From assembly GCA_963576735.1 (NCBI GenBank), contig OY755175.1, positions 3,054,401-3,118,400 of the forward strand: 64,000 bases of DNA. The letters are read 5' to 3'. The position numbers and the translations under genes were made by a program. Positions 54,686 to 64,000 of this stretch are shown here, piece by piece. The notes under the pieces were generated by a model. That model saw only the letters and a list, made by a program, of their open reading frames with translations. It had not been told where the DNA came from and searched no databases. Position 1 is the first letter of the stretch, and each line of letters starts with the position of its first letter. The DNA comes from Bedellia somnulentella (Eukaryota > Arthropoda > Insecta > Lepidoptera > Bedelliidae).

Positions 54686-54940
54686 ACATACATACATACA
54701 TACATATACTCACGGCTATATTTCCCTAGAAGGGGTAACCAGAGCTAAGAAATTACAAATTCCTCAGCCACTTTTGGAAGTTGAGTGGGGAAAAGATGGT
54801 AAGAATAAAGGTTTTTGGTGATGGGTCTCCAACCGCATCGCCCAAAAATCCAATAAAAAGCCCCAATACCCTTAGTCGCCTCTTACGACACCCGTGGGTA
54901 GAAAGGGGTAGCGAAATTCTAAGCCGGCACTACACGGCAA
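54686..54940 (-). mobile_element. SINE-2 copy with 13-bp target duplication, nested
   Basis: 255 bp flanked by TTATTACTACAAT (54673-54685, 54941-54953), inserted into the older SINE-2. Near full length: a CATA-repeat tail, CTCACGGCTATATTTCCC, GGTGATGGGTCTCCAACCGC and AAGCCGGCACTACACGGC. Confidence 0.85.
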
Positions 54941-55399
54941 TTATTACTACAATCTTCTCCCCTATCAACTTTTTACTATCAGCATTTTACTTACACACAA
55001 AAAAAACAATCTTCAATAAGCTATAGCTTAACTTCGCCGTAGTAAATTTAATAGTGACGTGCCATCAAGGGCGTAGAATATGCTAATCCTTAATTAAATT
55101 CCGAAGCTGTGCCCAATAATAGGATAAGTGAATCACCAGAGCTCAACTCTGGTAACGTGGTCCACTCAATTGGTCAGACTTTGGCTACAAATCCGCATCA
55201 TACATAGTAATGAGACGAACAGTCGTTCTACTGCACGGACCATGGAACTGACTATAGTGGATGTAGCTGAATTTATAATTGATTGCTTGTTTTGCTTTTA
55301 TGTTTATTATGTTATTATATTTTTTTATTATGTAATTAATTCACAATGCCACTAACAGATAAATGTTTAGTTTAATTTCGAATTTGCTTTTAAACATAG

Positions 55400-55590
55400 A
55401 CACATGACTCATGGCTATAAATACTTCCTGCAAAGGGTAGCCAGAGCTTCAGAAAGAGGGATTCCTCAGCCACTTCTGAAAGTGAAACGGGGAAAAGATT
55501 GTAAAATAATGGTGTGATGTTGGTGATGGGTCTCCAACACTTTTTGTCCCCTCTGACAACACCCATGGGAATGAGTCAACTCCCACAGGA
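55400..55590 (-). mobile_element. SINE-2 copy, diverged
   Basis: GACTCATGGCTATAAATACT, GGGTAGCCAGAGCTTC, GGTGATGGGTCTCCAACACT, ACAACACCCATGGGAA. Confidence 0.55.
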
Positions 55591-55984
55591 CCCGAACTTG
55601 AGTCCTGTAAATTTGAAGGCATTTCTTTTATTATTTCCAGCAAATAAAATTCACAACACACAAGCGTTTCTTCATTCGAATGCCACTTCCTCTTTATATT
55701 TGTTCTTGTCATTCGCACAACACAGACTCCTTTGTGAATAATGAAACCGGATGTAGTTATTCTAGTCTAGTTTTGCTTACTTTGCTGGATGCATCTGTAG
55801 GTTCAACTAAATATAATAGTGCTCACTTCTCTACGGCACACAATACCAACAATCGAATAACAATAAAATCGGTGAGGTTAGTTCATTTATTGTCCATTAG
55901 ACGGATCAATAGAAATTTTGTTTTCGATCAGAATGATCGAGTTTCATATATCAGAGTGAAAGAAATACATATCTGTGCCTCTTT

Positions 55985-56060
55985 TTAACCGACTTCAAAA
56001 AAAGGAGTGTTCTCAATTCGTCCGTATATTTTTTTACTACTTAGCATTACTTTACTACGG
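55985..56060 (+). mobile_element. Fragment of a repeat starting CCGACTTCAAAAAAAGGAG
   Basis: AACCGACTTCAAAAAAAGGA and TTCTCAATTCGTCCGTAT: a motif I associate with a common lepidopteran interspersed repeat. Only a short piece is present. 56061-57600 is unique AT-rich DNA with nothing recognised. Confidence 0.4.
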
Positions 56061-57606
56061 CGAAAAGAAAACGATTCGGTAAATTTAGCAAGTCACCTAC
56101 CGTAATGTTTTTTCAGCAGCATTTCTCCATCTGTAAATTAAGTAATTACTTATCTGTGGCAATACACTTCAATGGTGCTCTTATAAGTGTCGTGCGGCCT
56201 AAAGGTAAAAATTATTTGGTGCTATTTTAGTAAACCCTACTTTGTGCATAACTTGATTCGATCTAGGTCTTTGTTTTCAATATATTCATACTATTATCCC
56301 TATCTATATTTGTTTTCAAGAGGTCACCACTCTTAAGTACATAACGCTTATTCGTCTTTCCAAGTATTCTGATATTGGATCCACTTGACTTTACTATTAT
56401 TACAAATATTTACTAGCCCAATATCAATAGTTGGTTTCTTCAAGATGAATTGTAAACCCAAATGGAAATACAAATGTATTTTCATTGCCAATGCCATTCT
56501 TTTAATATGGTTACTATTCCTTTTCAAAGTCCAAAGTTAGTAACAATTATAATTTCGAGTCTGAAATAACATCCCAAACTAAAGCAAAAGTTATTTATAA
56601 ACAGACTCCGCAGCTGAAAGTATTCTTAAGCTACATTGGATTTGGAATAATTCCACGCGAATCGAATTAATTCGTTTCATGAGTTACCTTTCTTTGCAAC
56701 ATTTTTACACTTGGTAAAGCGCGGTTATTTCATATGACATTTAGCTGAAAGTGTGGGTTATGAATAAATCCTTTTGGATTTGTTTAAGTAGTGAATTAAT
56801 GACTTTGTAATATTATTATTTTTAATTTGTATTTTATGAATTAAAGATAACTTCAGAACTCATACGGGATATTCAGATTCAACTAAAACACCACTTGTGG
56901 CATGAATATCAATGTTGTGAATGGTAAAGGAATCTACAACGGGAAAACCAAACAGAGAGATTTACAAAGCGAAGAAATTTTTGTTTTCAAAATTACTTGT
57001 TGATAAGTTCATAAGTACCTGTCTTGATTTTTTGTTTTATCTCATTTATTTTTAGGAAATACAAAAACTTGAAAAGGGTATCGTGCCCCTTTATTCTGTT
57101 CAAAATTGTGCCCTATGCAACAAAATACTATCAGAAAAAGGGGGAATAAACTCATCACCCAGCAAGCTTGACTACTAAATCAACAGAACCGCGGCTGAAG
57201 AAACCGGAATAATCATTTTTGCGTTAAACATTAAACAATTCCGAAATTATCATATTTTCACAAAGTATATCATTTGTAGAGATTCAGTTATAATTATACG
57301 CGCGGGGATCACGACCCGGCCGTGACATTATATAAATAGTCTGAATAATATTATTTCGAGATGATTGAAAGTAGATTATTTTTGTACGGTTTTTAAATTT
57401 TTATCTTTAGTTTAAAATTACCATATCTATATATGACGTATGACTATCAAAATTGAAAGTGTAGAAAATTATTCAATATATTTAATATAATAATTATTCA
57501 ATTATTCATTATAATATTATTTGTGTTGCATACAAAAGTTTATATATTCTATTATATATTATGTCGTAAAATGTATATATGTATTTTATTTAAAAATCTT
57601 TATATA

Positions 57607-58201
57607 TGTCGCAGCCAACTGGTTAAATCAGCCAGCTGACAAAGCAGCTAGCCGCTTAATTAAACGCCGGCTCCTAGTAAAGGGCTAAACTTCAGTCAGC
57701 CATTTAGTTGAACACAACTTGGCTGAACGTTATATCGCCGTCTGGTTATCTAGGGTGACTATCACTAAAATATTTTTTCTTAGGTACTTCTTATGTCGGC
57801 AATACTTTAATTATATTCACTTAATACAATATTAACAATTAAATGGCACAAAGCTTTGGCACAGTAACTAAAAGTACAAACAGGTACCGACTTATTAATA
57901 ATGAACATGAATATAAAAATATAAAGTTCTCTTATGTATTAATTTTAACTATGTATTAATTTATTTATTGAAATTTCCATAATTTCAAACTTTTTTAAAC
58001 AGTTATCCTACAAATTTTAACAGAAAAATAATGTAACGTCAGCCCAAACCAACGGGCTCACCATTCAACCAGCCGGGTGATTGGACGTTCGGTGACGACA
58101 ATTCATTTTACTAGCGGGCTAGCCTTTTAACTAGGAGCCGGCGTTTAATTAAGCGCCTAGCTGCTTTGTCAGCTGGCTGATTTGTCCAGTTGGCTGCGAC
58201 A
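57607..58201. mobile_element. TIR element with ~80-bp inverted repeats, 595 bp
   Basis: Left end TGTCGCAGCCAACTGGTTAA against the inverted right end TGTCGCAGCCAACTGGACAA. The match extends about 80 bp through CAGCCAGCTGACAAAGCAGC and GCCGGCTCCTAGT. TATA flanks both sides (57603-57606, 58202-58205), so the target duplication is TA or TATA. No transposase frame is present, so it is a non-autonomous DNA transposon. Confidence 0.75.
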
Positions 58202-58209
58202 TATACACC

Positions 58210-58355
58210 TTGAAATATCCCTAACACTAAGTATCCAGAACTTCAGAATTAAATAAAAAACAGCCACTTTTGGAAGTCAAGTGTAAAAAGGATAGTAAAA
58301 TAAATGTTATTGGTGATAGGTCCCCAACCGCATCACCGGAAAACAGCTACTATAA
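58210..58355 (-). mobile_element. SINE-2 fragment
   Basis: ACAGCCACTTTTGGAAGTCA, TTGGTGATAGGTCCCCAACC, GCATCACCGGAAAACAG. A LINE-W tail relic (TACCGGCAGAGACTATCA, 58458-58490) follows. Confidence 0.5.
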
Positions 58356-58499
58356 CTTTATTAATAAAAATAAAAACATAAAGAAATGATCAATAACATT
58401 TTACAGATTTATGAATAAACTCAAGTTATTTTGTTATAGTACTCTATAATACTAGCCCTAGCCTACCGGCAGAGACTATCAATTGCCAATTTTACAGTA

Positions 58500-60380
58500 G
58501 TTTTTTTGCGCCCCTAAGTTTAAGAGGTAAGCCAGCCTATTTTCGCAACTTTATGCTCTTGATTTCTGAAATGAAAGAGGGTATGAGGAAATGTATCTTT
58601 AAAACCGCTACGATGCGCTTCGGTATTCTGTTATGTCTGCGTTTTATAACCAAAATTAAATTATAAAAAGATTTATGAAACAAGATCTTAACATCCGGTA
58701 AAATCTTGGAAAAAACTACGTGTACACTTTGGTGGTTCTAATCTAATAATGTTTTCAATTTGCACCTGAAAGGTCCAACGGCACAATTTTCTTAATAAAT
58801 ATTTAACAAATTTTGGCATCGTAATCTCAAGTGGCGACCCTGTTTTATACGTTGAGTTTTACATTAAAAACAAGTTATGTTCATTGGAAAAAAGTAAGAA
58901 TTACTTGCTGGTATAAATATATGAATACATACAAACGATCTTTTCTTTTTGTTTGAAAAACCAAATGTATAAACGTAAAAGTAGAAATGCCTCGCAGACT
59001 AAATCCGTTTTAATACATTATGCGATAGTTAGCAAATTAACGTACCCTTGAAATAGAGTAATTCAATCCAATTCATTTATTCAATCAAGTAACAACAACT
59101 TACTATGTTAGAACAACTTATTTAAAATTGTTAGTAGATATACATGAAATAAGTAAAATCAAAAAAATAAAAGAGAGAGAGTTTAAGAACGTTTTCCTTT
59201 GTCCTGTTTTTTGTTGGATACAAAAGAAATGGTAAGCCATTGGTTTAATAAATGTACAACTAACCTAAAAGACTACAACATTTCCAATAAACCCCCTTTA
59301 ACTACGAATCACTGAACTGAAGCACGATTATAACCAAATTCCGGTTGGTCAAATTGTAAAGTTTTTGAAGCACAATGGGAAAGTTTTGATGAATTCCAGA
59401 AACTGATAATAGCTCAGTGGCTTGGCTGTATTGGCAACTGAGAGAAACGATTTGATGAAAGAAAAATGTGGAAGTCCATTTTTCAAATTGAATTATATGC
59501 AAGCACGTGATCGGTTTAGCGATTTGGATATGAAAATGTGGTTTCTCCACTTGATGCCAAAATATCGCCATTGGGAATAAATATGTCGCCGTCCGTCTAA
59601 AACTATATTATAATAAAATTATTAAGCCTTATAATACGCTTATTTAATGACCCGTTATAATCGTTTGAAAACGCTTTGATTTGATTTTACTCATAACTTT
59701 AACAATTCAAGATTTTGCTTACCCTCTGAGAGCTAACCGAATTTTATGAAGCAGAGGTAAGTACATAAAATAAATAGACAAATTTCTTTAACATTTTTAA
59801 ATATTTTACTTAAATGAAGTAAAAGATCAACTTTTTTGCAGCTCTAGATGTTACGGATTCCTTTCAAAGTTTTAGGTCTTGAAAATGTAAAGATATTTTG
59901 CTTTCTTTTTGATAAGTTACGTTTTCATCCAGTAATATTATTATGCAATGGCAAGGAATTTTTAATAAATTATTTCCTCCGCTTAAAACTGCCTTATATT
60001 CTATCAAATGAAATAAACTGTCAGGCATTTTTAAGATTGTATTTATTTTTAAACTTAATGATACATTTCGCATTCAACATCGAAAAACAAGAATAAAACT
60101 GGGCAATTAAAAGTCGAACTCATGGATTTATCGCAAGATAAGAGGGTCAATTAATATAAATGCTGGTAAATTATAACTTAATAGTTAGGCTAGCAGTTTA
60201 GTTCGTATTTTGATATAATTGTCTAGGGCCCCGGCTGAAAATCAGTGTGCATTAGAGCTTAAAGTCTAGTGTACATATGCTGAGTTGGCGCCTATTTGGC
60301 TCTCATTACATATGAAATTAGTAAGAAAGGTGTTTGGTATATCATTATGAAGGGCTAAATAAAGCTAAATTTAAATATAT
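58500..60380. other. Non-coding stretch
   Basis: AT-rich. Opposing 80-90 codon frames at 59302-59571 and 59848-60096 show no domain, no coding composition and no splice context, so I do not call them genes. Confidence 0.4.
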
Positions 60381-60389
60381 ATATTTTTA

Positions 60390-60565
60390 ATCATACGTGC
60401 TCTGAAGCTAGAGCCCAAAAAGAGATAGCCAAAGTATTCGAACAAGAAATATCTCAGTCAATTTTAGGAGTAAGGTGGTAATTTATTGTAAAACAAATGA
60501 TGACTGGTTTTTTTGTTGGTTTCGGAACTTAAAAGCTCGGAATCCCTTAGTTACCTTTTACAAAA
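60390..60565 (-). mobile_element. Degenerate SINE-2
   Basis: GAGATAGCCAAAGTATTCGA, ATATCTCAGTCAATTTTAGG, TTAGTTACCTTTTACAAA. 60566-61490 holds nothing I recognise. Confidence 0.35.
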
Positions 60566-61494
60566 TACACAAAAAAAAAATGTTTAGTATATGTATAAAA
60601 TATATTGAAAAGATGTATAAATAAAACTAATTCTACTCCAGCAAAAAATATTAACGCTGTCTATTCACTAATTGTATTGTAGAAACAGGAAAGAATGGAA
60701 CGGAAGACTGGTACTGAGATTACACCGAAACCCTTTTCGGCTCTCACTAGTGTAAAATGATACACAACTCGACGATTCTTTGCAATAGCTAAGAAAATAG
60801 CCAACCTACGAAAAAACATGCTTTTGTTACAAAAAAAAACAAATTAAGGTGACAATAGATTTTTAATCCATATTAGTGATTTATCAATGGATCACTGTCA
60901 TCAATATATGTATTACAATTCAATACTCAACTCATAGGTAGTAATAAATTTTATCCTTAACGATTTATTGAACATTTCTGTTAGAATGGGCAAAGACGAT
61001 TAATAAATAATATTGTTTATGATCCCAGTTCAGAAGCTATTCAATTAGATACCAAATTGCCCAGAAGGCGGTGCATGGAAATATTCTGACATTACAGCTT
61101 TAGAACGCACTACGATTATAGCAAAATGGCGCCAACCCTAGCATGACTTAAATAACTCACACAAACATGTACGCGTATACATATATGCAGACCTTGTTTC
61201 GAGATGCATCTGTGTGTGTTTCAACGCGATTGTTTTTTAACTTTTTGCTAGTGTCGATACTTCATGAAGAATTCATTATTAAACTGTGTTGGAATAGCTA
61301 TTTTTCATATTCATCAATCGAATGCAACTTTTATTTTTTTATATCGGCTGCGAGTTTGGAACAATATTTGCAATATGAACTGGATATTTTCTCTATTGTA
61401 GTTTTTTATTCTCCAACGATACATTAGTTTTAATTATATCTTCCCTATGCATAATTACGTGGACACTCCATCATTGTATAATTTAATATAATTC

Positions 61495-61630
61495 TTCAAA
61501 CTTCGGATGTCTGCTTTTTTGAGTACATTTTCTATTTGATATAAATATGTTTAAACAATCTTAAATTTCCTTTTTCCATTTTTCTTACAATGTAGTGTTT
61601 TACGCCACACCTTTCACGAATCACACTATT
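61495..61630 (-). mobile_element. LINE-W fragment, decayed
   Basis: CTTCGGATGTCTGCTTTTTT, GAGTACATTTTCTATTTG, then CACACCTTTCACGAATCACA. Confidence 0.5.
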
Positions 61631-61635
61631 TTTTA

Positions 61636-61845
61636 CTATCATAAATCCCAAAAAGGAGTAGTCAAAGCTTCAGAGCTAAAAACTCCTCAGCCACATTTGG
61701 AAGTTGATAGGGGAGAACATAGTAGAAATAAAGTATCGTTGGTGATGGGTCTGCAACCGCATCGCCCTAAAACCACTTAAAAGCCACATTCCCTTAGTCG
61801 CCTCTAACGACACACGTGGGTAGAAAGGGGTAGTGACATTGTGAA
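61636..61845 (-). mobile_element. SINE-2 copy
   Basis: ATCATAAATCCCAAAAAGGA, GGTGATGGGTCTGCAACCGC, TTAGTCGCCTCTAACGACAC, GGGTAGAAAGGGGTAGTGAC. Confidence 0.7.
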
Positions 61846-61933
61846 AAATAATATAATCAATCAATAAAATCAATAAATTGTATTAAGCATAAAGGTAACA
61901 ATAGTACATCGGACTCCCCTTTTAAGTTATAAA

Positions 61934-62300
61934 CATAACATAAACATAAACGTTCACGCCGTTTATCCCCGAAGGGGTTGGCAGAGGTACCAATACTCCT
62001 GAACTCACATGGCAAGCGCCATCTAGTTTCCAGAGAAGGTACCCACGTTTTGCTTAGACAGTGTACTCACGTGATAGGGGGCAGGCCTATCGCCGTTTTT
62101 GAACGAATACACTGTCACATGACTAAGTACAACTCAGCCATGTGGGTTTCCTCACGATGTTTTCCCTCACCGTTAGCAACCATGATAAATTAACCACACA
62201 TATGACTTTAGAAAAGACAAATTGGTGTACGCCCGTCCCAGGATTGGAACTCACGCCCTTTTGTTTTCGGGCGGGTGTTCTACCCACTGGACTATCATGT
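61934..62300 (-). mobile_element. SINE-T copy, intact, 16-bp target duplication
   Basis: 367 bp between CCTTTTAAGTTATAAA repeats (61918-61933, 62301-62316). On the minus strand it starts with the tRNA-like head ACATGATAGTCCAGTGGGTA (A box) and GAGTTCCAATCC (B box). It ends CTCTGCCAACCCCTTCGGGG, ATAAACGGCGTGAACG and a TTTATG-type tail. This copy defines the ends of the family. Confidence 0.85.
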
Positions 62301-62319
62301 CCTTTTAAGTTATAAAACC

Positions 62320-63660
62320 TGTATCAGGGGAAACCACTCTTTCGGAGACAATACAAATTTGTACTAAAGTGTGTAATATATAAATAAGTATTTGTGTAAA
62401 CAAAATATTTATTGAGTAACACTATCTTGCTAATAACATTGAACTCTTGTGAAGCCAAGAAAGGTGTTTGACTTATTCGTAATTCGTGATTTCCCGGCTT
62501 TGACTATTTAAAGAACGTTATTTATCAAGCATTATGTTGTGGCTTATTCAGTCAATTTCAGTACCTACAAAAACCTAACAGTGCAGAAATCAAATAGTAA
62601 GTTGTACTACTTTGAATCATAAATGGCGCTTATGTTTCAACGTGCACAATAGTGCGTAATAATATAAAACACCGAGTTAGGTAATAAACCGATTTATATG
62701 CAAAAAATCATTGCAAAAAAACAGTAAACGAACAAGTATTACTAATAAATAAAGAATAAATAAAGAAAAGAAAAATTTCGAAAAATTATTAGTAACAATA
62801 TATATACATACATGAGGTTTTCATGAACAAAAACATTCAATTACGAACAAGTATGTTTAAAAACCTATAACAAACTACTTCACCAAGGGGAGTATTAAGC
62901 CTTAAAAGTAATAAAATATTTATAAATAACATAATTAAAGGTATCTTGATAAATAATAAATTTTCCACGGGTCCCTAAAATGGCTGTCTCTTTTGTAGTG
63001 TTGTCTATTTTAAGCCCTGTGTACACACGGCTCGGTGGTGTTTGCGCTCGCCCGGTCTCCTTTCTACTATGTAAATTTAACTTTAAAACGATTTATCCTG
63101 CCTTTCAGGTTATACTTTGAGCACACTTAATTTGAATATTTTCACCAGAATTTGTTACTTTTAAATATGTTTAACCTATCAGGGTTGGGAGATGGAAATA
63201 TTAATATGCAATACAAGGTAAATTTTTGGCAGGAAAGGTTGGGTAATGTCTTCAAATAGAAATATCCAATTTCAATTACAACAGTAAGTTACGTGAGGCC
63301 TCTTTGATACAAGCGGTAATCAATATTATTGTATATATCGTAATGTATTTATATTTTCTACACTTTCATGTTCGTCTCAAATTTTATAAAGCAATTAATT
63401 GTGTTGGTATGATTAAAACATTATAATAAATATTCTGGAAACTGGTAACGCAGTAAATGGAGCTGTGTAAAGTTTAATGTCAAGTAAATTGGTGTCCATA
63501 AAGAGCTGAGTGCAAGTACACAATGCTGTTTAGTTGATGCGGTTATGTTGGGACCGAATTTTGAGTGTGACAGAAAGGTAAAAGCATAAAAGAAGATTGT
63601 AAGCAGTAGAAAATATGACATCCCGCACGCAGTCAAAATGTTATAGGTTATAGGTAACAG
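62320..63660. other. Non-coding stretch with SINE-1 relic
   Basis: Apart from SINE-1 ends at 62740-62842 (AATAAAGAAAAGAAAAATTT, CATGAGGTTTTCATGAAC), I see only unique AT-rich DNA. Confidence 0.4.
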
Positions 63661-63664
63661 TGCA

Positions 63665-63926
63665 GATAAGTGTGATTCGTGAAAGAGCTGTGTGAACGAT
63701 ATAAATAAACCACTAAATTGGTAACAGAGATATATAGAGATAATAGTGATCGTAATGTCAATAGATGACGATTTTGGTGGACACATTAAGGTCAAATAGA
63801 AAATGAGTTCAAAAAAGCAGGTGACCGAAATGGGAAAAATATAAAATGACATACATGAGTATATTGAAAAACGCAAATGAAACTCGACAGGAGCGTACAA
63901 AATGGCAATTGTTAATTGTTTGTTCT
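63665..63926 (+). mobile_element. LINE-W fragment, decayed
   Basis: ATTCGTGAAAGAGCTGTGTG, GTCAATAGATGACGATTTTG, AAAAAAGCAGGTGACCGAAA, GAGCGTACAAAATGGCAATT. The 159-codon minus-strand frame over it (63900-63421) is its antisense shadow. Confidence 0.55.
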
Positions 63927-64000
63927 AAACACCAGCGAGTGATTTTCAGAAGTATTAGTACCATTGCCGACCATTCGGAAATATACGGCGTGAACGTTTG
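63927..64000 (+). mobile_element. SINE-T 3' end, joined directly to LINE-W
   Basis: AAACACCAGCGAGTGATTTT, CAGAAGTATTAGTACCATTG, CCATTCGGAAATATACGG, CGTGAACGTTTG at the window edge. Confidence 0.55.

Noticed and set aside
63421..63900. 159-codon minus-strand frame
   Set aside because: Antisense to a decayed LINE-W. The frames at 32255-32461 and 40753-40953 are similar antisense shadows.

Overview
The window looks like nuclear DNA from a moth or butterfly, or a close insect relative. It is strongly AT-rich and intron-bearing. Its clear genes are Rebers-Riddiford type 2 (RR-2) cuticular proteins. It also carries Helitrons whose ends (TCTATACTTATAATAAATCT at the 5' end, CTAG|T at the 3' end) I associate with Lepidoptera. 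The species cannot be named from the sequence alone.

Region 1-26.2 kb is a cuticular protein gene cluster. Eight genes are visible, here called genes 1-8. Seven have the same design: a 12-nt first coding exon (Met-Val-Ala/Thr-Lys), a phase-0 intron of roughly 0.2-1.4 kb, and a second exon holding the rest of the signal peptide, the RR-2 chitin-binding domain and a Tyr/Pro/Gly/Ser-rich tail. Genes 1-3 (3-7007) and 4-6 (9515-17164) are two copies of one module: a head-to-head pair with [12 protein letters not shown] repeats (1-/2+ and 4-/5+), followed by one Gly-Tyr-Pro-Ala-type gene (3+ and 6+). Gene 7 (minus, 22457-23681) is a third copy of the gene 3/6 type. Gene 8 (minus, 24899-26151) is a divergent RR-2 gene with an Asn/Gln-rich tail. 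The secreted products would bind chitin during cuticle assembly. Shared TATA boxes and upstream blocks suggest co-regulation inside each subfamily.

Region 26.2-64 kb has no gene that I can call with confidence. It is a patchwork of transposable elements. The families are: a 5'-truncated LINE keeping only the C-terminal RWFGHIERMDD region ('LINE-W'); a ~240-bp SINE ending in GCCGTGAGTATATGTATG ('SINE-2', about 30 copies or fragments); a tRNA-derived SINE of ~370 bp ('SINE-T'); a second tRNA-like repeat ('SINE-1'); Helitrons, one pair nested; terminal-inverted-repeat elements; a decayed DDE transposase; and two other decayed LINEs. A CpG-rich patch at 37.7-38.26 kb ending in a short open exon with a good splice donor may be the start of a plus-strand gene whose intron would fill the rest of the window.

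The most interesting observation is that LINE-W, SINE-2 and SINE-T all end in the same predicted hairpin (GCC/GGC-type outer stem around a CCCC...GGGG inner stem), with a compensatory swap of the outer stem between families. This suggests one reverse transcriptase that mobilises two otherwise unrelated SINEs. In LINE-W the stop codon lies inside this hairpin. The module duplication also supplies paralogous 'empty sites' that show several insertions happened after the duplication.
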